Source: Chrysomallon squamiferum (lineage: Eukaryota > Mollusca > Gastropoda > Neomphalida > Peltospiridae). From it: DNA of 42,500 bases. Of this stretch, positions 11,317-21,429 are shown one piece after another (within the stretch, counting starts at the first letter, position 1; the number at the start of each line of letters is the position of its first letter). The stretch spans positions 3,409,501-3,452,000 of the forward strand of contig CM022667.1 in the NCBI GenBank assembly GCA_012295275.1, written 5' to 3'. The notes beneath the pieces are model-generated. The model did no database searches and was not told the origin of the DNA. It worked only from the letters and a program-made list of their open reading frames with translations. Made by a program: the position numbers and the translations under genes.

Positions 11317-11326
11317 ACCCACCAAG
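11317..11326 (-). other. Phase-1 splice donor of exon 1
   Basis: The minus strand reads CTTG|GTGGGT, with the intron starting at 11322. Joining here to the acceptor at 2556 gives Gly637 and keeps the frame. The nearby GTATTT at 11318 is a weaker donor and would shift the frame. Confidence 0.8.
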
Positions 11327-13231
11327 TTTCTTAGCAGTCTCTTCGATAGTTCTCAAGGCTGATGAAATTTTGTCAGCTGAGGTCATCACCTCGATTTCCC
11401 CAACCATGAATCCACTGTCAGTGATGTCGAGGTCAACACTGCATTCTGGGAGTTTGTACGTCTTTCTTGTTGTGGTGAATGAAGCAAACTCTGTCAGAGC
11501 AGCAGCTTCGATGACGTCAACAACAGCTGCAGTTGCTGAAGGCAGTTTCAAGTTAAGTCTCTGTAGGAGTGTGTTGATGATGTCAGTCTCTTTGGTGGTT
11601 TCCACGAACTGTGTTGTGCTGCTGTCTGCCTGGTTTTCTATTAGACACTCCTTCAGCTGCCACTCAGACTCTCTCCTCCGCAGCCAGCAGTTTCCCAGAG
11701 TGAGGGTGTAGTCGAGGTTGTCGTAGTAAACGTCTGTGAACGACGTAGTCTTCACAAGTGTAGCACCAATGTCCATCAACTTCTTCTCAGTGTGTGAGTT
11801 GATGTTAAACTTTCTCTCTATCTCTATTGACTCCTCCTCATGCTTGGATTGGGAAAAAACTGTTTTTACTTGAGTTGTTTGACTCCGGACATCAACAACT
11901 GCTTGCTGAAGACCTTCAACAGACTGTTCAGGATTCTGCTGATGTCCAAGTTGAACTTCTACCTTGTCTCTTTCTAAATTCTCATTAACCTTTGAAGACA
12001 TAGAGGTTATCATTCTGGTAGGCATGTCATGCGTTTCTGCAGTTTCCTGGATACATAAGATTTTTCTTTCTGGTAGACTGGTGTCCTGAAGATTTTCCAC
12101 TGATTCTGATGTGCTTGTCTGCTGGTGGTTCACGAGCTCTTTCCTTTCTGATTCCTGGGTGTCCTTCAAACTGACTATCTCATTCCCTGCTGCTTCATCC
12201 AGCATGTCCAGCACCTCACTGACAGACAGCTGGTCAATCATCTCAACATGCTTGTCCTCCTCACTGGAACAAAACACTGGAGAGTCTAGCTGACCTTCTG
12301 GAGATATGGTCACCGGAAATTTCTGCTGCTCTGCAGCTCCACCCTTGCAGATAGACAGATGCAGAAGCTCCCCTACCATGGGAGGCTGGACAAGGTCCTG
12401 TTCGCTGACCAGAATGTCATCATCTTCATGTGTTCTACTCCAGGACATGCTGGAAGCCTGCAGTGACGACAGTGACCTTCCAATGTCAAAGTCAGCGACA
12501 GCTTCAGAACTTGTCAGTGGATTTCCAGGAACTTCTGAGTGTGTCTGCTGCTTGTCCTTGATCTCCTGGAGGGCGAAGTCGCGAATGGACAAGCCTGGAG
12601 TGTGTGTGATTCTCTGGATGCTCGTCTCATTGCTGTCCTTCTTCGTCCTCAGGTCCTCGCTGACAGCAGGTGTGACACGCGTGGAGTCTGTGGAGCCATA
12701 GGATGGAGAGAACAGGCTGGAGTCTCTGGAGTCCGACTTCCTGTACACTTTGTTCTCGTCCGACAGAGGAGTTCCTGAAACATCCACAAGAGAAGCGGAC
12801 TCCTTCGCCTCGCTGATAGAAATATTCTCAAACGAGCTCTCCGACGTGGACAGTGACACATTGACTCCTGTGTCTTCCAGCAGAGTCTCCACCCGGTCAA
12901 CAAAAGCGTTGCTCTGCTCACCTGTGTTGCCTGCGATGTTTTTGTTGTTGTGTTTGTCTGTCTGACTCTTTTTCCTGTCCCCGATGTGGAACTCGGCAGT
13001 GGACACGCTCCTGGGCTGGTGGGTCACCTCGGTGGTGGTGGAGGATGGGATGGGTGTGGTTTTCTTCACCTCCCACGATGCTGAGGACACTCTCACAGGA
13101 CTGGCTGGAGGATCAGGATCCACTGAGGATTTGTTTTCGCTGCTCTCTGTGGAGGTTTTGTCGCTGGTTATGTGAGATTTTTCGGGATTGGTGATGAAAA
13201 TTTCAGATCTGTCTACGTACGAATCGGCCAT
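11323..13231 (-). CDS. THTPA: THTPA-like CYTH triphosphatase, exon 1
   Basis: The exon encodes residues 1-636 and the first base of Gly637 of a predicted 688-residue protein. Residues 1-465 are polar, rich in Ser, Thr, Glu and Asp, probably disordered, with no recognised domain and two short helix-like stretches (about 214-228 and 332-349). Residues 468-637 are a CYTH domain: the signature EIERK (Glu470, Glu472, Lys474), FTDVYYD (498-504), WLRRRE (516-521), WQLKE (524-528), Arg589, VDLDITD (599-605) and VGEIE (610-614). These basic and acidic residues line the triphosphate and metal tunnel in the family. Trp516 aligns with the thiamine-contacting Trp53 of the mammalian enzyme. The expected role is Mg-dependent hydrolysis of thiamine triphosphate to the diphosphate in the cytosol. 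Other CYTH enzymes hydrolyse inorganic tripolyphosphate, so the substrate is not certain. The ATG has a favourable context (ACATCATGG). Known animal THTPA proteins are about 220-230 residues, so the extension is unusual. The downstream exon is at 2398-2555. Confidence 0.9.
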
Positions 13232-13257
13232 GATGTAAAGTCAAAAAAACAAAAACT
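13232..13257 (-). other. Short 5' UTR with a possible upstream splice acceptor
   Basis: Upstream of the ATG the minus strand reads GTATTTTCAG followed by a T-rich leader. The AG at 13257-13256 could be the acceptor of a non-coding first exon lying further right. No promoter, TATA box or CpG cluster was recognised immediately upstream, which fits a remote first exon but does not prove it. Confidence 0.3.
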
Positions 13258-13259
13258 GA

Positions 13260-14176
13260 AAATACAAAAATAAATACATAAATGAACGAACGAATGAATG
13301 AATGAATACATAAATTAATAAAAATAAATGAACAAGCAAGCAAACAGTGGGTAAACATGAACTGCATATATGCATGCTAAAATCTCAGTAAACATGATAC
13401 AAATGTTTTATCAGTAACCTCCATGAAGTAAATCTCTTATCTTGCAAACATATATCATGATAAAAAATATCATTAAACAAAATATTAAAAAAAAGGAAAA
13501 AAAAGTGAAAATACAGAAAAAAAAAGAAGAAAAAATACAATCAACACAAAACCGAGCTATGGTTTACTTAACGATAATTTCTGAGGAGGACATAATTTAC
13601 ATCACAATAATTTTGTTTGCAGAAGAAATCTATTCAGAAGAGAAAAAACGTCTCAGAATGCTGAGACTGATATGTTTTTTAATAAACATTGCACCTCACT
13701 GCACATCAGACAACATGAAGGAATATTGTTTTGTCAGCTCTGTATGCTGCACTGTACACTGTCTGCAGGTTCTTTCTTAGTCTGAAGTATTTTTTTACTT
13801 CACCCATTTCCAATACAATACGCATCATTTCCATGCTGATGTCTGGAATGCTGTTGGCCCTAGGATCAAATCTCTGTTTGTCCTAATCCAGCATCAATAC
13901 ATGAAGAACGTGAAGAATAACAAAAACTGCCATTTAAGATTAAACGTGATATTTTTATACTTCCAAATCTTATATGAATAGCCTAAGAGTTTCTATTCTA
14001 GTTGCATGATACTCTTTGAAAAAAACATAGTTTTTATTCTTATTTAGTTTTTGTAGACTCAAATTTTGAATCATCTATTAAATGTATTTACTATTAATTT
14101 GGAAATTATTATTCTTTCCTTTATTATTATTACTTTTTTTTTTTTTTGTTGAGTTTATTTATTTTACAGTATAAAT

Positions 14177-14225
<49 letters not shown>

Positions 14226-14385
14226 TTTAAGAATTAGAAGAAAAAAAAAGGTAGTGTATTTATTCAGAACTTTTAACTTCTAATGGCGATAAAAACCTAC
14301 TTTCAAGGTCTGTCTAAAACTATTTTAATTGGTTCACTTAACTCTTTTCATAGTCTGGGTGTGGAAAATATAATAATCACATTAC
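13260..14385. other. AT-rich 5' flank, no gene seen
   Basis: Mixed AT-rich sequence has GAAT/AAAT tetranucleotide runs near 13285-13330 and a 43-base poly(A) tract at about 14181-14223. The small plus-strand ORF at 13442-13780 begins in a Lys-rich A tract and has no recognisable domain. It could hide a non-coding first exon of the THTPA-like gene. Confidence 0.5.
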
Positions 14386-14389
14386 TGAG

Positions 14390-14588
14390 AGGGGTATAAT
14401 GGCCAGCATGATTATTTTTTTTTCACTTTGACAACTACCTCCAGCGCAGTCTGCTTGAGCTATTTGTTCAGCCACATCTCGGGTCATCTAAGGTGAGACC
14501 GTCAAATTTTTTTTTTTTACTTCTTTTGTGTCTTAGTTATTACAACTCTCTTCTTTTTATTTATTATTATTTAGTACACTTTTTTTTT

Positions 14589-14623
<35 letters not shown>

Positions 14624-15190
14624 TTTTATATTTTTTTTTCTTCTTTCACCTGTTGAAAAGCAAGCAGATAGAAATCACCACACATACATAATTGCAAAAC
14701 ATTTCTGCCAATTAAAAATCTCACTGGAGCGTCTCTCCGGGACAAACAAAGACGCTCTCTGTGTTTGTTTGATAATTGCTCCTTTCCGCCAGCCCCCTTT
14801 TCACCGACAGAACAAAGGCGGGTGATGTCAAAGGAACCATTCTTTCTCACGGCTCACAATCAAGGATTCAAACCTCATTGCGCCCGTTTGATCGGTAATG
14901 TCGGAAGAATGACACCTTTTCTGCCTGTCCTTTTGTTTGTGGTCGAGGTGGTGGGAGATCCCGTTTACAGCGCTGAGGTGCTCGTTAATGGGGTATTTCT
15001 GAGGATGTTTGATGCCCCAGCAGTTGCTCCACGGCTCCCACCAGACGTTTAATGAATATATTGAAGGGATCAGTCATGGTCGATGTTATCGGTGGGGGCC
15101 ATTTTGTAATTTCTTCTTTTCACGCTGATGAAGCATTCTGTTCATCTTTTGACTGAAAAATTCCTTCACAACACTTGAGAATGCAATTAC
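14390..15190. promoter_or_regulatory. Complex island upstream of the gene, candidate regulatory element
   Basis: About 800 bp in two blocks (14390-14510 and 14690-15190) separated by T/TTA tracts. The second block is GC-balanced, with CpGs, Sox-like ACAAAG words near 14742 and 14813, and TGATAATTG. A 95-residue plus-strand ORF (14765-15052) crosses it but resembles no family. Its openness is expected for a low-stop stretch of this composition. At 1.2-2 kb upstream of the THTPA start it could be the gene's own promoter region or a distal enhancer. Confidence 0.35.
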
Positions 15191-15199
15191 CATATTTAG

Positions 15200-16430
15200 T
15201 GAAAACTTTCTTCTTGTTTATCTTTCTTTTTTTTTTTTTTCTTTTTTTTAAATTGAAGATTGACATATGTGTCTCATAATTATTGAGTTTTATTTTCGAA
15301 TTTAAGTAAAATAAAGTTTGATATGTTATTTGTAATCTTTAATTTTAAAAAATTTATTTATTTATTTATTTATTATATAAAAAATATTTTGTTCCGTTTT
15401 TAAAATCATTATTAGTCATGTTTATCTTTTCTTTTTCTTTTTTTTTTTGGTTAATATTGGTTATTTAAAAATTTACTCCTTTGATACTTTTAAATGTTAA
15501 AAGTAATAATACAGTCACAAAACTTTTCAGAACACCAAATAAAATAAAATTTTAAAAAGAAATTTAATTAAATCAAGTCTCTACAAGCTATTAATTCTTT
15601 CATCTCTAAAAGGTATTTAAATTACACACGTACGACTTTCTCTTTGCTTTCGTAATGAAATGCAAATTACATTTTAAACTTCATACAATTAAAAAAAATA
15701 AAACTAAAAAGAGTAAAACACGAAAAAAAAAAAGAGAAAAATATAAAAACAAATTTTGATCCTTTACAAATAATACAATGATGATTTTTGATAGATGTTT
15801 ATGTATGACCAAAGCACACTTGTCTTTGCTTCTTATAATGAAATGCAGATTAGGTATTTAAAATTGTTTTTCTCTCTCTTAAACACAGCTTTGTTTCTTT
15901 TCACTCGGTGCAATCAATGAACAGCTTTCTCAGATATACAGTTTTACGACCACTGAAAAAACATCGCTGTTCTTTGATGTTCAGATTTAGCGAGATTAAA
16001 AGTCTGCAGTTTTAATTTCAAACACTGAAAAACTCGTCTTCTCATTATGATTGTACAGAATTTAAAATCTGTCTGTGGCATGTTAACAGAGGACTGAATA
16101 CAGCACAGGTAGTAAAAGAAATAACGATCATCAACTTTCTTATCTTGTGGTTGTTATGTCAAATGTTATTGCTTAGAAATGAAAAAAAAAAAAGAAAAAA
16201 CACAAAAAACCCAAACAAACTAGACTATAACTTTGAAAATGATTTTCTATGTCATAACTTACATAAACAGTGAAGTAAAATTAATGGATTTATTATTATT
16301 TGTTTTCAATATTTTAATATTAATCTCTTAAGTATCTACAGAGACTTTGATTTTTCCTGTATTTACATGCAGAGCTACTTACAGAAAGTCAAATAATCAG
16401 ATTCTTACATTCTCAATGGCTACTGTTTAT
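15200..16430. other. AT-rich intergenic DNA, little structure
   Basis: T-rich tracts with ATTT repeats at about 15350-15375, then mixed sequence of moderate complexity at about 15800-16130. No ORF, RNA gene or clear motif cluster was recognised. Confidence 0.5.
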
Positions 16431-16439
16431 TGTTTATTG

Positions 16440-17010
16440 CTATCTGAAGAGAGACACTGCTTCATGAAGATGGGTTTTACTATATAAAGATGGATACTGC
16501 TGTGTAAAGATGAATACTGCTATATAAAGATGTATATTGTTCTCTAAGATGTATACTGTATCTGAAAATGGCTATAACTATTTAAAAATATATCTCACTG
16601 TCCAAACTTTGATACTGCTATCTAGTTATTGCTATCTTAATGTGCATACTGTTATCTAGAATAGGGCGTTGCTATATTTAAAGATGAATATAGCTATCTA
16701 AACATGGATATTGCTGTCTAAAGATAAATTCTGCTATATAAAGATAGATATTGCTATATACAGGTGGCTATTGCTATCTAAAGATGAATACTGATATATA
16801 AAAATGGATGCTGCTATTTACAGATAGATAATGCTATCTAAAGATAAATATTGCTATATAAAGATGAGCACAGCTATTTAAAAATGGATAGTTATCTAAA
16901 TATGGATACTGCTATATAAAAATGGGCATAGCTTTCTAAATAAGTACATTGCTGTCTAAAGATGGATATTACATTCTAAAGACAGATATTCACATTCTAA
17001 AAAGGGATAT
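16440..17010. repeat. Degenerate 20-bp satellite
   Basis: A unit close to AAGATGGATACTGCTATATA recurs every 19-20 bp, with many substitutions and some partial units, for nearly 570 bp. Divergence between copies is substantial, so the array is old. There is no open frame through it, consistent with a non-coding satellite. Confidence 0.85.
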
Positions 17011-17182
17011 TTGCATCCAAACATGGTCAGCTAACAGTAAATATATTAACTATGGTAGAAGCCCATATTAGTATAACCAGGTCATTCAACATTTTAAAAC
17101 TGAGATATTTTCAACATGTTATTAGTAGAAGCAGGAAGCTGTTAATGCTGGTAACAAATTCAACATTTGTGATGTTACTTCT

Positions 17183-17358
17183 TGTTACAGTTTCAACAAG
17201 TAACAATTTGTTTGATATTTCCAGGGAGACACTGTCTAGCTCTTATTATCTGCTACTGTTACATTTTCAACAAGCAAAAATGTTATCGTTATTTTCAGGG
17301 ATATATTGTCTAGCTGTTAATTATTTGCTGTTGTTACATTTTCAACATGTGCTATTAC
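17183..17358. repeat. 75-bp tandem repeat, about 2.4 copies
   Basis: TGTTACA(G/T)TTTCAACA starts at 17183, 17257 and 17332, giving periods of 74 and 75 bp. The first two copies also share CAGGGAGACACTGTCTAGCT-like sequence (GGGATATATTGTCTAGCT in copy 2). The 113-residue ORF across it (17052-17393) follows the repeat and is not taken as a gene. Confidence 0.75.
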
Positions 17359-17399
17359 CAAACAAACAGGTTTTTATTTTATTTTTTTATTAAGGTTTG

Positions 17400-18115
17400 T
17401 AATTTATGGACGTAATAAATTCCACACTGAACTCTAATATGTTATTTGCTGTCATTAAATTTTCTATAACTTTAATTAGTGAAACCTGGCCTTTGTTTGC
17501 AGGAAAGTACTGGGAAGACCTCAGCAACGCAGGCATGAAGACAACGTTTCACTTTAAAAAGATTATTTATCTTGTAACAACAGAACAAATGGATTATAAT
17601 GTAGCCAAAGAACACCAAAAAAAAAAAAAAAAAAAAAAAAAAGAGAGATAGTTTAAATAATATTTATTACAATAGCTACCTGTTAATATGCCAGAAAAGA
17701 CTTTTCTTTAAAATTCATTAAAATTGTAAGCTTGTAACAAACACAAACTGAATTTAAAAATATTGTAAAACATTTTTCTTTTGTCCTGTTATTTATTTTT
17801 TAAATATTAATGTTTTTTTTTTTTTTTTTTATGTGTGTGTGATTTTTACCTGAGTTTTTAAAATGATTTATTATTTTTAATCTCTCAACTTGCTATATTA
17901 CCGCAAGCAGGTGGCAACAAAAAAAGCATAGAAGGGAATATATTTATGAATTAACCGCCCCCCCCATGCATCCTAAAGAAACCCCACCATGTCTTCAAAC
18001 AGGTTTTTGATTTGTTGTAAATGAAAACCAATGTAGTTAAAAAAAAAAAAAATAAAAAAATTAATTTTAAGAAAAAAAAAAAAATAAAAAAAAAAATAAT
18101 AATAATAAGAGATTT
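17400..18115. other. AT-rich spacer, no gene seen
   Basis: Mixed AT-rich DNA with poly(A) at about 17618-17641, poly(T) near 17813-17830 and A/AAT tracts at 18039-18108. Apart from the 16-base word at 17904 described separately, nothing stands out. Confidence 0.5.
17904..17919 (+). promoter_or_regulatory. CTCF-like word, copy 1
   Basis: CAAGCAGGTGGCAACA agrees with the CTCF core consensus at 12 of 14 positions. The same 16 bases recur at 34768-34783. The match is weaker than that at 1875. Confidence 0.2.
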
Positions 18116-18119
18116 AACC

Positions 18120-18350
18120 CACAAACATTTTAAAACCATAAAAGCAAATTTTGCACTCTGCTGGTTTTAAATGCACGTCATAATTTTCAGGAGTCTTTGT
18201 GTCTGCTTTAGCAAACGATGGAATGTGATGCCAAGGGTCAGAGGTCATCTGGCTTTCATTATAAAAAAATAGCTTGACATGACCAGGAGCAGAAACAGTA
18301 TTTAACACCATTAGCTGATGAATGGAAAATGATTTTATACCATGAGATTG
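18120..18350. promoter_or_regulatory. Complex island with a DR1 nuclear-receptor site
   Basis: A 230-bp patch of non-repetitive DNA contains GGGTCA, one base, AGGTCA at 18235-18247 on the plus strand. This is a well-formed DR1 as bound by HNF4, RXR or COUP-TF type receptors. TTGACATGACC nearby adds a half-site-like word. No coding frame is supported. Confidence 0.35.
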
Positions 18351-18359
18351 AAAAATCAG

Positions 18360-19524
18360 TCTTCTCTTCTTCTTCTTCTTCTGATTCTTCTTCTCTTTCT
18401 TATTATTGTTAACATTATTATTATTCATATGTTCTACGGTGACAGTTTGAAATGAAGTCAGTTTAGACTTTTTTTAAGAAAACCCCCAAATAAATTTATA
18501 TTTTTTTCCTTGCTGAAACTTTATGTCTCTAAAATAACAGAATCATTTCAAAACGATACTGATAAACTTAAAAGGGAACTTAAAATATATTTCTAGTTAC
18601 TTTAAATGTCACTCATACTATGATTACACTATTTATATTATCTCTCTCACATGATTATTATTAAAAAAAATAATGATAATAAAAATAAATAAATAAATAA
18701 ATAAAATTCTGGATTCCTGAAAAGTGTTAATATTAAAACAATTACATTCTAAGGCATCTTTGAACCAAATATTCATTTATTCAGTTTAGTTACAAGCTAA
18801 CATAAAACGCACACAAACAAATCGAGGATTCATAATGTTTAAATTATTACATTTTTCCTGTCACCTACCAGAACAATACGAGATGTAATTAAACACCTTT
18901 CAGATCACTGATAGCTATCAATCATATTCTCCATTTGCTTATGTTTTATTTACCATACAATAACTTAAAATATTAATATTCAACCGTACCACTGTCAAGG
19001 ATTTCTATAACTTTCTGTTTGATTCAGTTCTTGTTACAATACATAAAAGTTTTTAAATCTTTAAAAGGTATTGAAACTACTGTTTTGATTCATTCAACTG
19101 TACATCTGCAGATAAATACATTTTTCGCCGTCAAGCGAACTTGTGAAATACTGACATATAAATAATCTAGTGCAGAGACAATGTCTTTTTTCTCTTCAGA
19201 ATTCAGGTCTGATTGACTTTAAAGGGTAATTTTTAATTAGAGAGAAACATTTTTGTAACTGAAACAGAATGAAAGAGTGTTTTTTTCATTTGGAATGATT
19301 ACTTTTGTCTTGTGGGACAAGGAACGTGTCAAATACAGAATATAAATAATTAATTATTTAATTATCGGTTTTTTTTATTTTTTTTATTTAAGCCTTAATT
19401 TAAAATATCATAGAAGTTGTAATAATTAAGCTTTGTTAGAGGCTGTCATATATAAATGAAAAATTTAATAATTAAACTTTTTAATTACTATAACTGTTAT
19501 TACTATTATTATAACTATTATTAC

Positions 19525-19558
<34 letters not shown>

Positions 19559-19700
19559 TTTTATAATCAAATAAGAAATAAAGAAGGCTGAAATAAATTA
19601 CAAATAGAAAAGGTAGTTTAATATGTTAGAATCAGATAAATAATGTTTTCCTACTGTTAGGTTTTTGTCCATTCTAACCAGGGCTCACACTATTGTATGA
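18360..19700. other. AT-rich intergenic DNA, no gene seen
   Basis: TTC repeats at 18358-18400 are followed by generally AT-rich, moderately complex sequence, an (AAAT)n run near 18685-18705 and a (TTA)n run at about 19515-19558. No ORF longer than chance or RNA gene was recognised. Confidence 0.5.
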
Positions 19701-19877
19701 TCAGCAATAGATATTAAAGAGCAATTAAAAAATCACATTGAAAAATATTTAAACAGGAAACTTTCTCTGAAAACTGCTGAGAAAGAGCCAGTGCTTGTTG
19801 TAATCAAAACAATCAGTTTAATAAAATAAACACAAATAATAAACAAGTAAATAAATAAAAACACAAAACTATTAATA

Positions 19878-19880
19878 ACA

Positions 19881-19928
<48 letters not shown>

Positions 19929-19937
19929 TAATAATAA

Positions 19938-19984
<47 letters not shown>

Positions 19985-20015
19985 TAAAAAAAAATAATAA
20001 TAAAAATAAAATAAA

Positions 20016-20056
<41 letters not shown>

Positions 20057-20085
20057 TAATAATAATAATAATAATAATAAATTCA
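19878..20085. repeat. (TAA)n trinucleotide array
   Basis: About 200 bp of TAA/AAT triplets interrupted by AAAA and AAAT. Minus-strand ORFs made of Tyr, Ile and Leu are pure repeat translations. Confidence 0.95.
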
Positions 20086-20194
20086 TAAAAATAAATCAAT
20101 ATAAAAAAACAAAAACATGGGCAGATTAAAAGAATCGGAGATTTAAAAAAAATAAATAAATAAAATAAAATAAAATAAAAACCCCACACCACAC

Positions 20195-20600
20195 CAGACC
20201 TCTGGAAGCCATCTAACAGGAGGCGACGGTGACTAACCTGAAACTAACAGACTGGGGCTGGTCGAAGTGGCTTATTTTCTCTCACAAAATCACTGCCATT
20301 ATTTTGTTTTGCTGCTGTTAATTGAGTCCTTGCTGCAATCATGTCTCATTGTTTCTGGGCCCGAGATTGGATCCGATAGCTTCTTAACATCTTATTCTAT
20401 TGTTTAACAGTCGAAATCACCTGCCTGTCTCAGCTAATAACTCCAGTGTCTTGTATCAAAGTGTCCCCCCCCCTCCCAACCCGCCCCCACTAATAACTCT
20501 TGTGTTCCATGCGAAAGGAAAACATTTCGCATGTCCGTAGTAATTGTTTCCAATCAAGATGGTTCGGAAAATTATGCAAATGAAGAGTCGAAAAATGATT
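20195..20600. promoter_or_regulatory. Complex island, candidate regulatory element
   Basis: About 400 bp of balanced sequence between two simple-repeat regions. Motifs include a CACCTG E-box at about 20421, ATTGTTT Sox-type words, TAATTG and an exact ATGCAAAT octamer at 20574-20581. A C-run (20466-20475) interrupts it. No frame is coding-like. Confidence 0.38.
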
Positions 20601-20719
20601 TTTTGTTTTTGTTTGTTTTTTGTTTTGTTTTTTAACCATGTATTTCTAAAAGAAGAATAAATGACCTTGTATATTTTGAATGTAACTGTAATTTGGTGAT
20701 GGTAGACCCTTACTATCAT

Positions 20720-20935
20720 GATGATAACAGTGATGATGATGATGATGTTGATTTAATAATAATGAGGAGCATGATGATAATATAATAATAATAGGAATGA
20801 TAAACATAACAATAATAAAAACAATAACAAAAACAATAATGAAAACAACAATAACGATAACAATAATAATAATATTACAATAAAAATAAAAATGACAATA
20901 ATAATAATAATAATAATAATCATCATAATAGACCT
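20720..20935. repeat. Mixed GAT/AAT/AAC trinucleotide repeats
   Basis: Short runs of GAT and AAT, then AAC-type triplets, degrade into each other across 200 bp. The minus-strand Leu/Ile-rich ORF here is a repeat product. Confidence 0.8.
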
Positions 20936-21249
20936 GTTGCTCTTACTCCATTTGCATTTAAAAGCAAAAGATTCTCTGCACACACACACACACAAAAACA
21001 TGAAAGCAGATGGTTTGTTATAAAACCAGTCATGGAGCAATGATTATAAAAGTGCAAAAAAAAACACACCCACAAACATTCTAATTAATTCACAACAACG
21101 CAACATGGATTGGAAAAAAGAAAAAAAAAAAAAACGTTGCTTGAAAACAATGGGGAACAAACGTACACTCTTTTTTTTAATATTTCTGGTCTGACAACTG
21201 CATATGTACCCAAGATGTGTAACTTTGGGGAAACAAAAGATCAAAAACG

Positions 21250-21375
21250 TGTCTCATTTCGAAACCCGCGTTAACACTGCATGCTTCTCTGCATGCGCGT
21301 CGTCGTGGATGGCGAACCGATTCAGTCGATGAAACTGAATCGGTTTGTTTCTCGCGGAGTTACAGCTCAACAGAC
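21250..21375. promoter_or_regulatory. Small CpG-containing island with a perfect stem-loop
   Basis: A compact, relatively GC-rich patch with several CpGs and two TGCATGC words 13 bp apart. It encloses a 12-bp perfect inverted repeat with a 7-base loop at 21315-21345. It is bounded by long A tracts. The composition differs sharply from its surroundings; function is unknown. Confidence 0.4.
21315..21345. repeat. Perfect 12-bp inverted repeat, 7-base loop
   Basis: AACCGATTCAGT at 21315-21326 is the exact reverse complement of ACTGAATCGGTT at 21334-21345; the loop is CGATGAA. The stem is too short for a typical microRNA precursor. It may be a dimeric protein site, an RNA hairpin or a transposon relic. 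Confidence 0.85.
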
Positions 21376-21429
21376 GAATGGACAAGAATAATAATAAAGA
21401 GCTAGTTATGCTGATGATTATGTAAGTAA

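Larger units (their letters stand above)
2556..11322 (-). other. 8.77-kb phase-1 intron of the THTPA-like gene
   Basis: The intron begins GTGGGT at 11322 on the minus strand and ends CAG at 2556. The alternative donor at 11318 (GTATTT) would throw exon 2 out of frame, so the 11322 donor is preferred. The intron holds most of the window's simple repeats on this side, the 30-bp minisatellite at 5993-6681, and two islands of complex sequence (3600-4270 and 9395-10345) that look regulatory rather than coding. No nested gene was recognised. Confidence 0.8.

Noticed and set aside
11317-11318. Alternative donor GTATTT
   Set aside because: Poor match at positions +4 to +6, and it would put the terminal exon out of frame.
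11201-11322. Continuation of the exon-1 frame into a Cys-Val tail
   Set aside because: The frame runs into a (GT)n microsatellite after a good splice donor, and the family's real carboxy terminus is encoded at 2555-2398.
11088-11711. 207-residue plus-strand ORF opposite the CYTH exon
   Set aside because: It is antisense to the clearly coding CYTH region and includes the CA repeat; it resembles no protein.
12306-12701. 131-residue plus-strand ORF opposite exon 1, and similar ORFs at 12111, 12539, 12750 and 12984
   Set aside because: Shadows of the real minus-strand frame in a region poor in stop codons.
13830-13890. Possible SINE B box (GGATCAAATCT)
   Set aside because: No A box at the right distance and no resemblance to the 31-kb SINE outside the short word.
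14765-15052. 95-residue ORF in the upstream island
   Set aside because: No family resemblance; openness is explained by higher local GC and fewer stops. Kept as a regulatory candidate instead.
19733-20192. Leu/Tyr/Ile-rich minus-strand ORFs resembling membrane proteins
   Set aside because: Translations of a TAA triplet array, not membrane segments.
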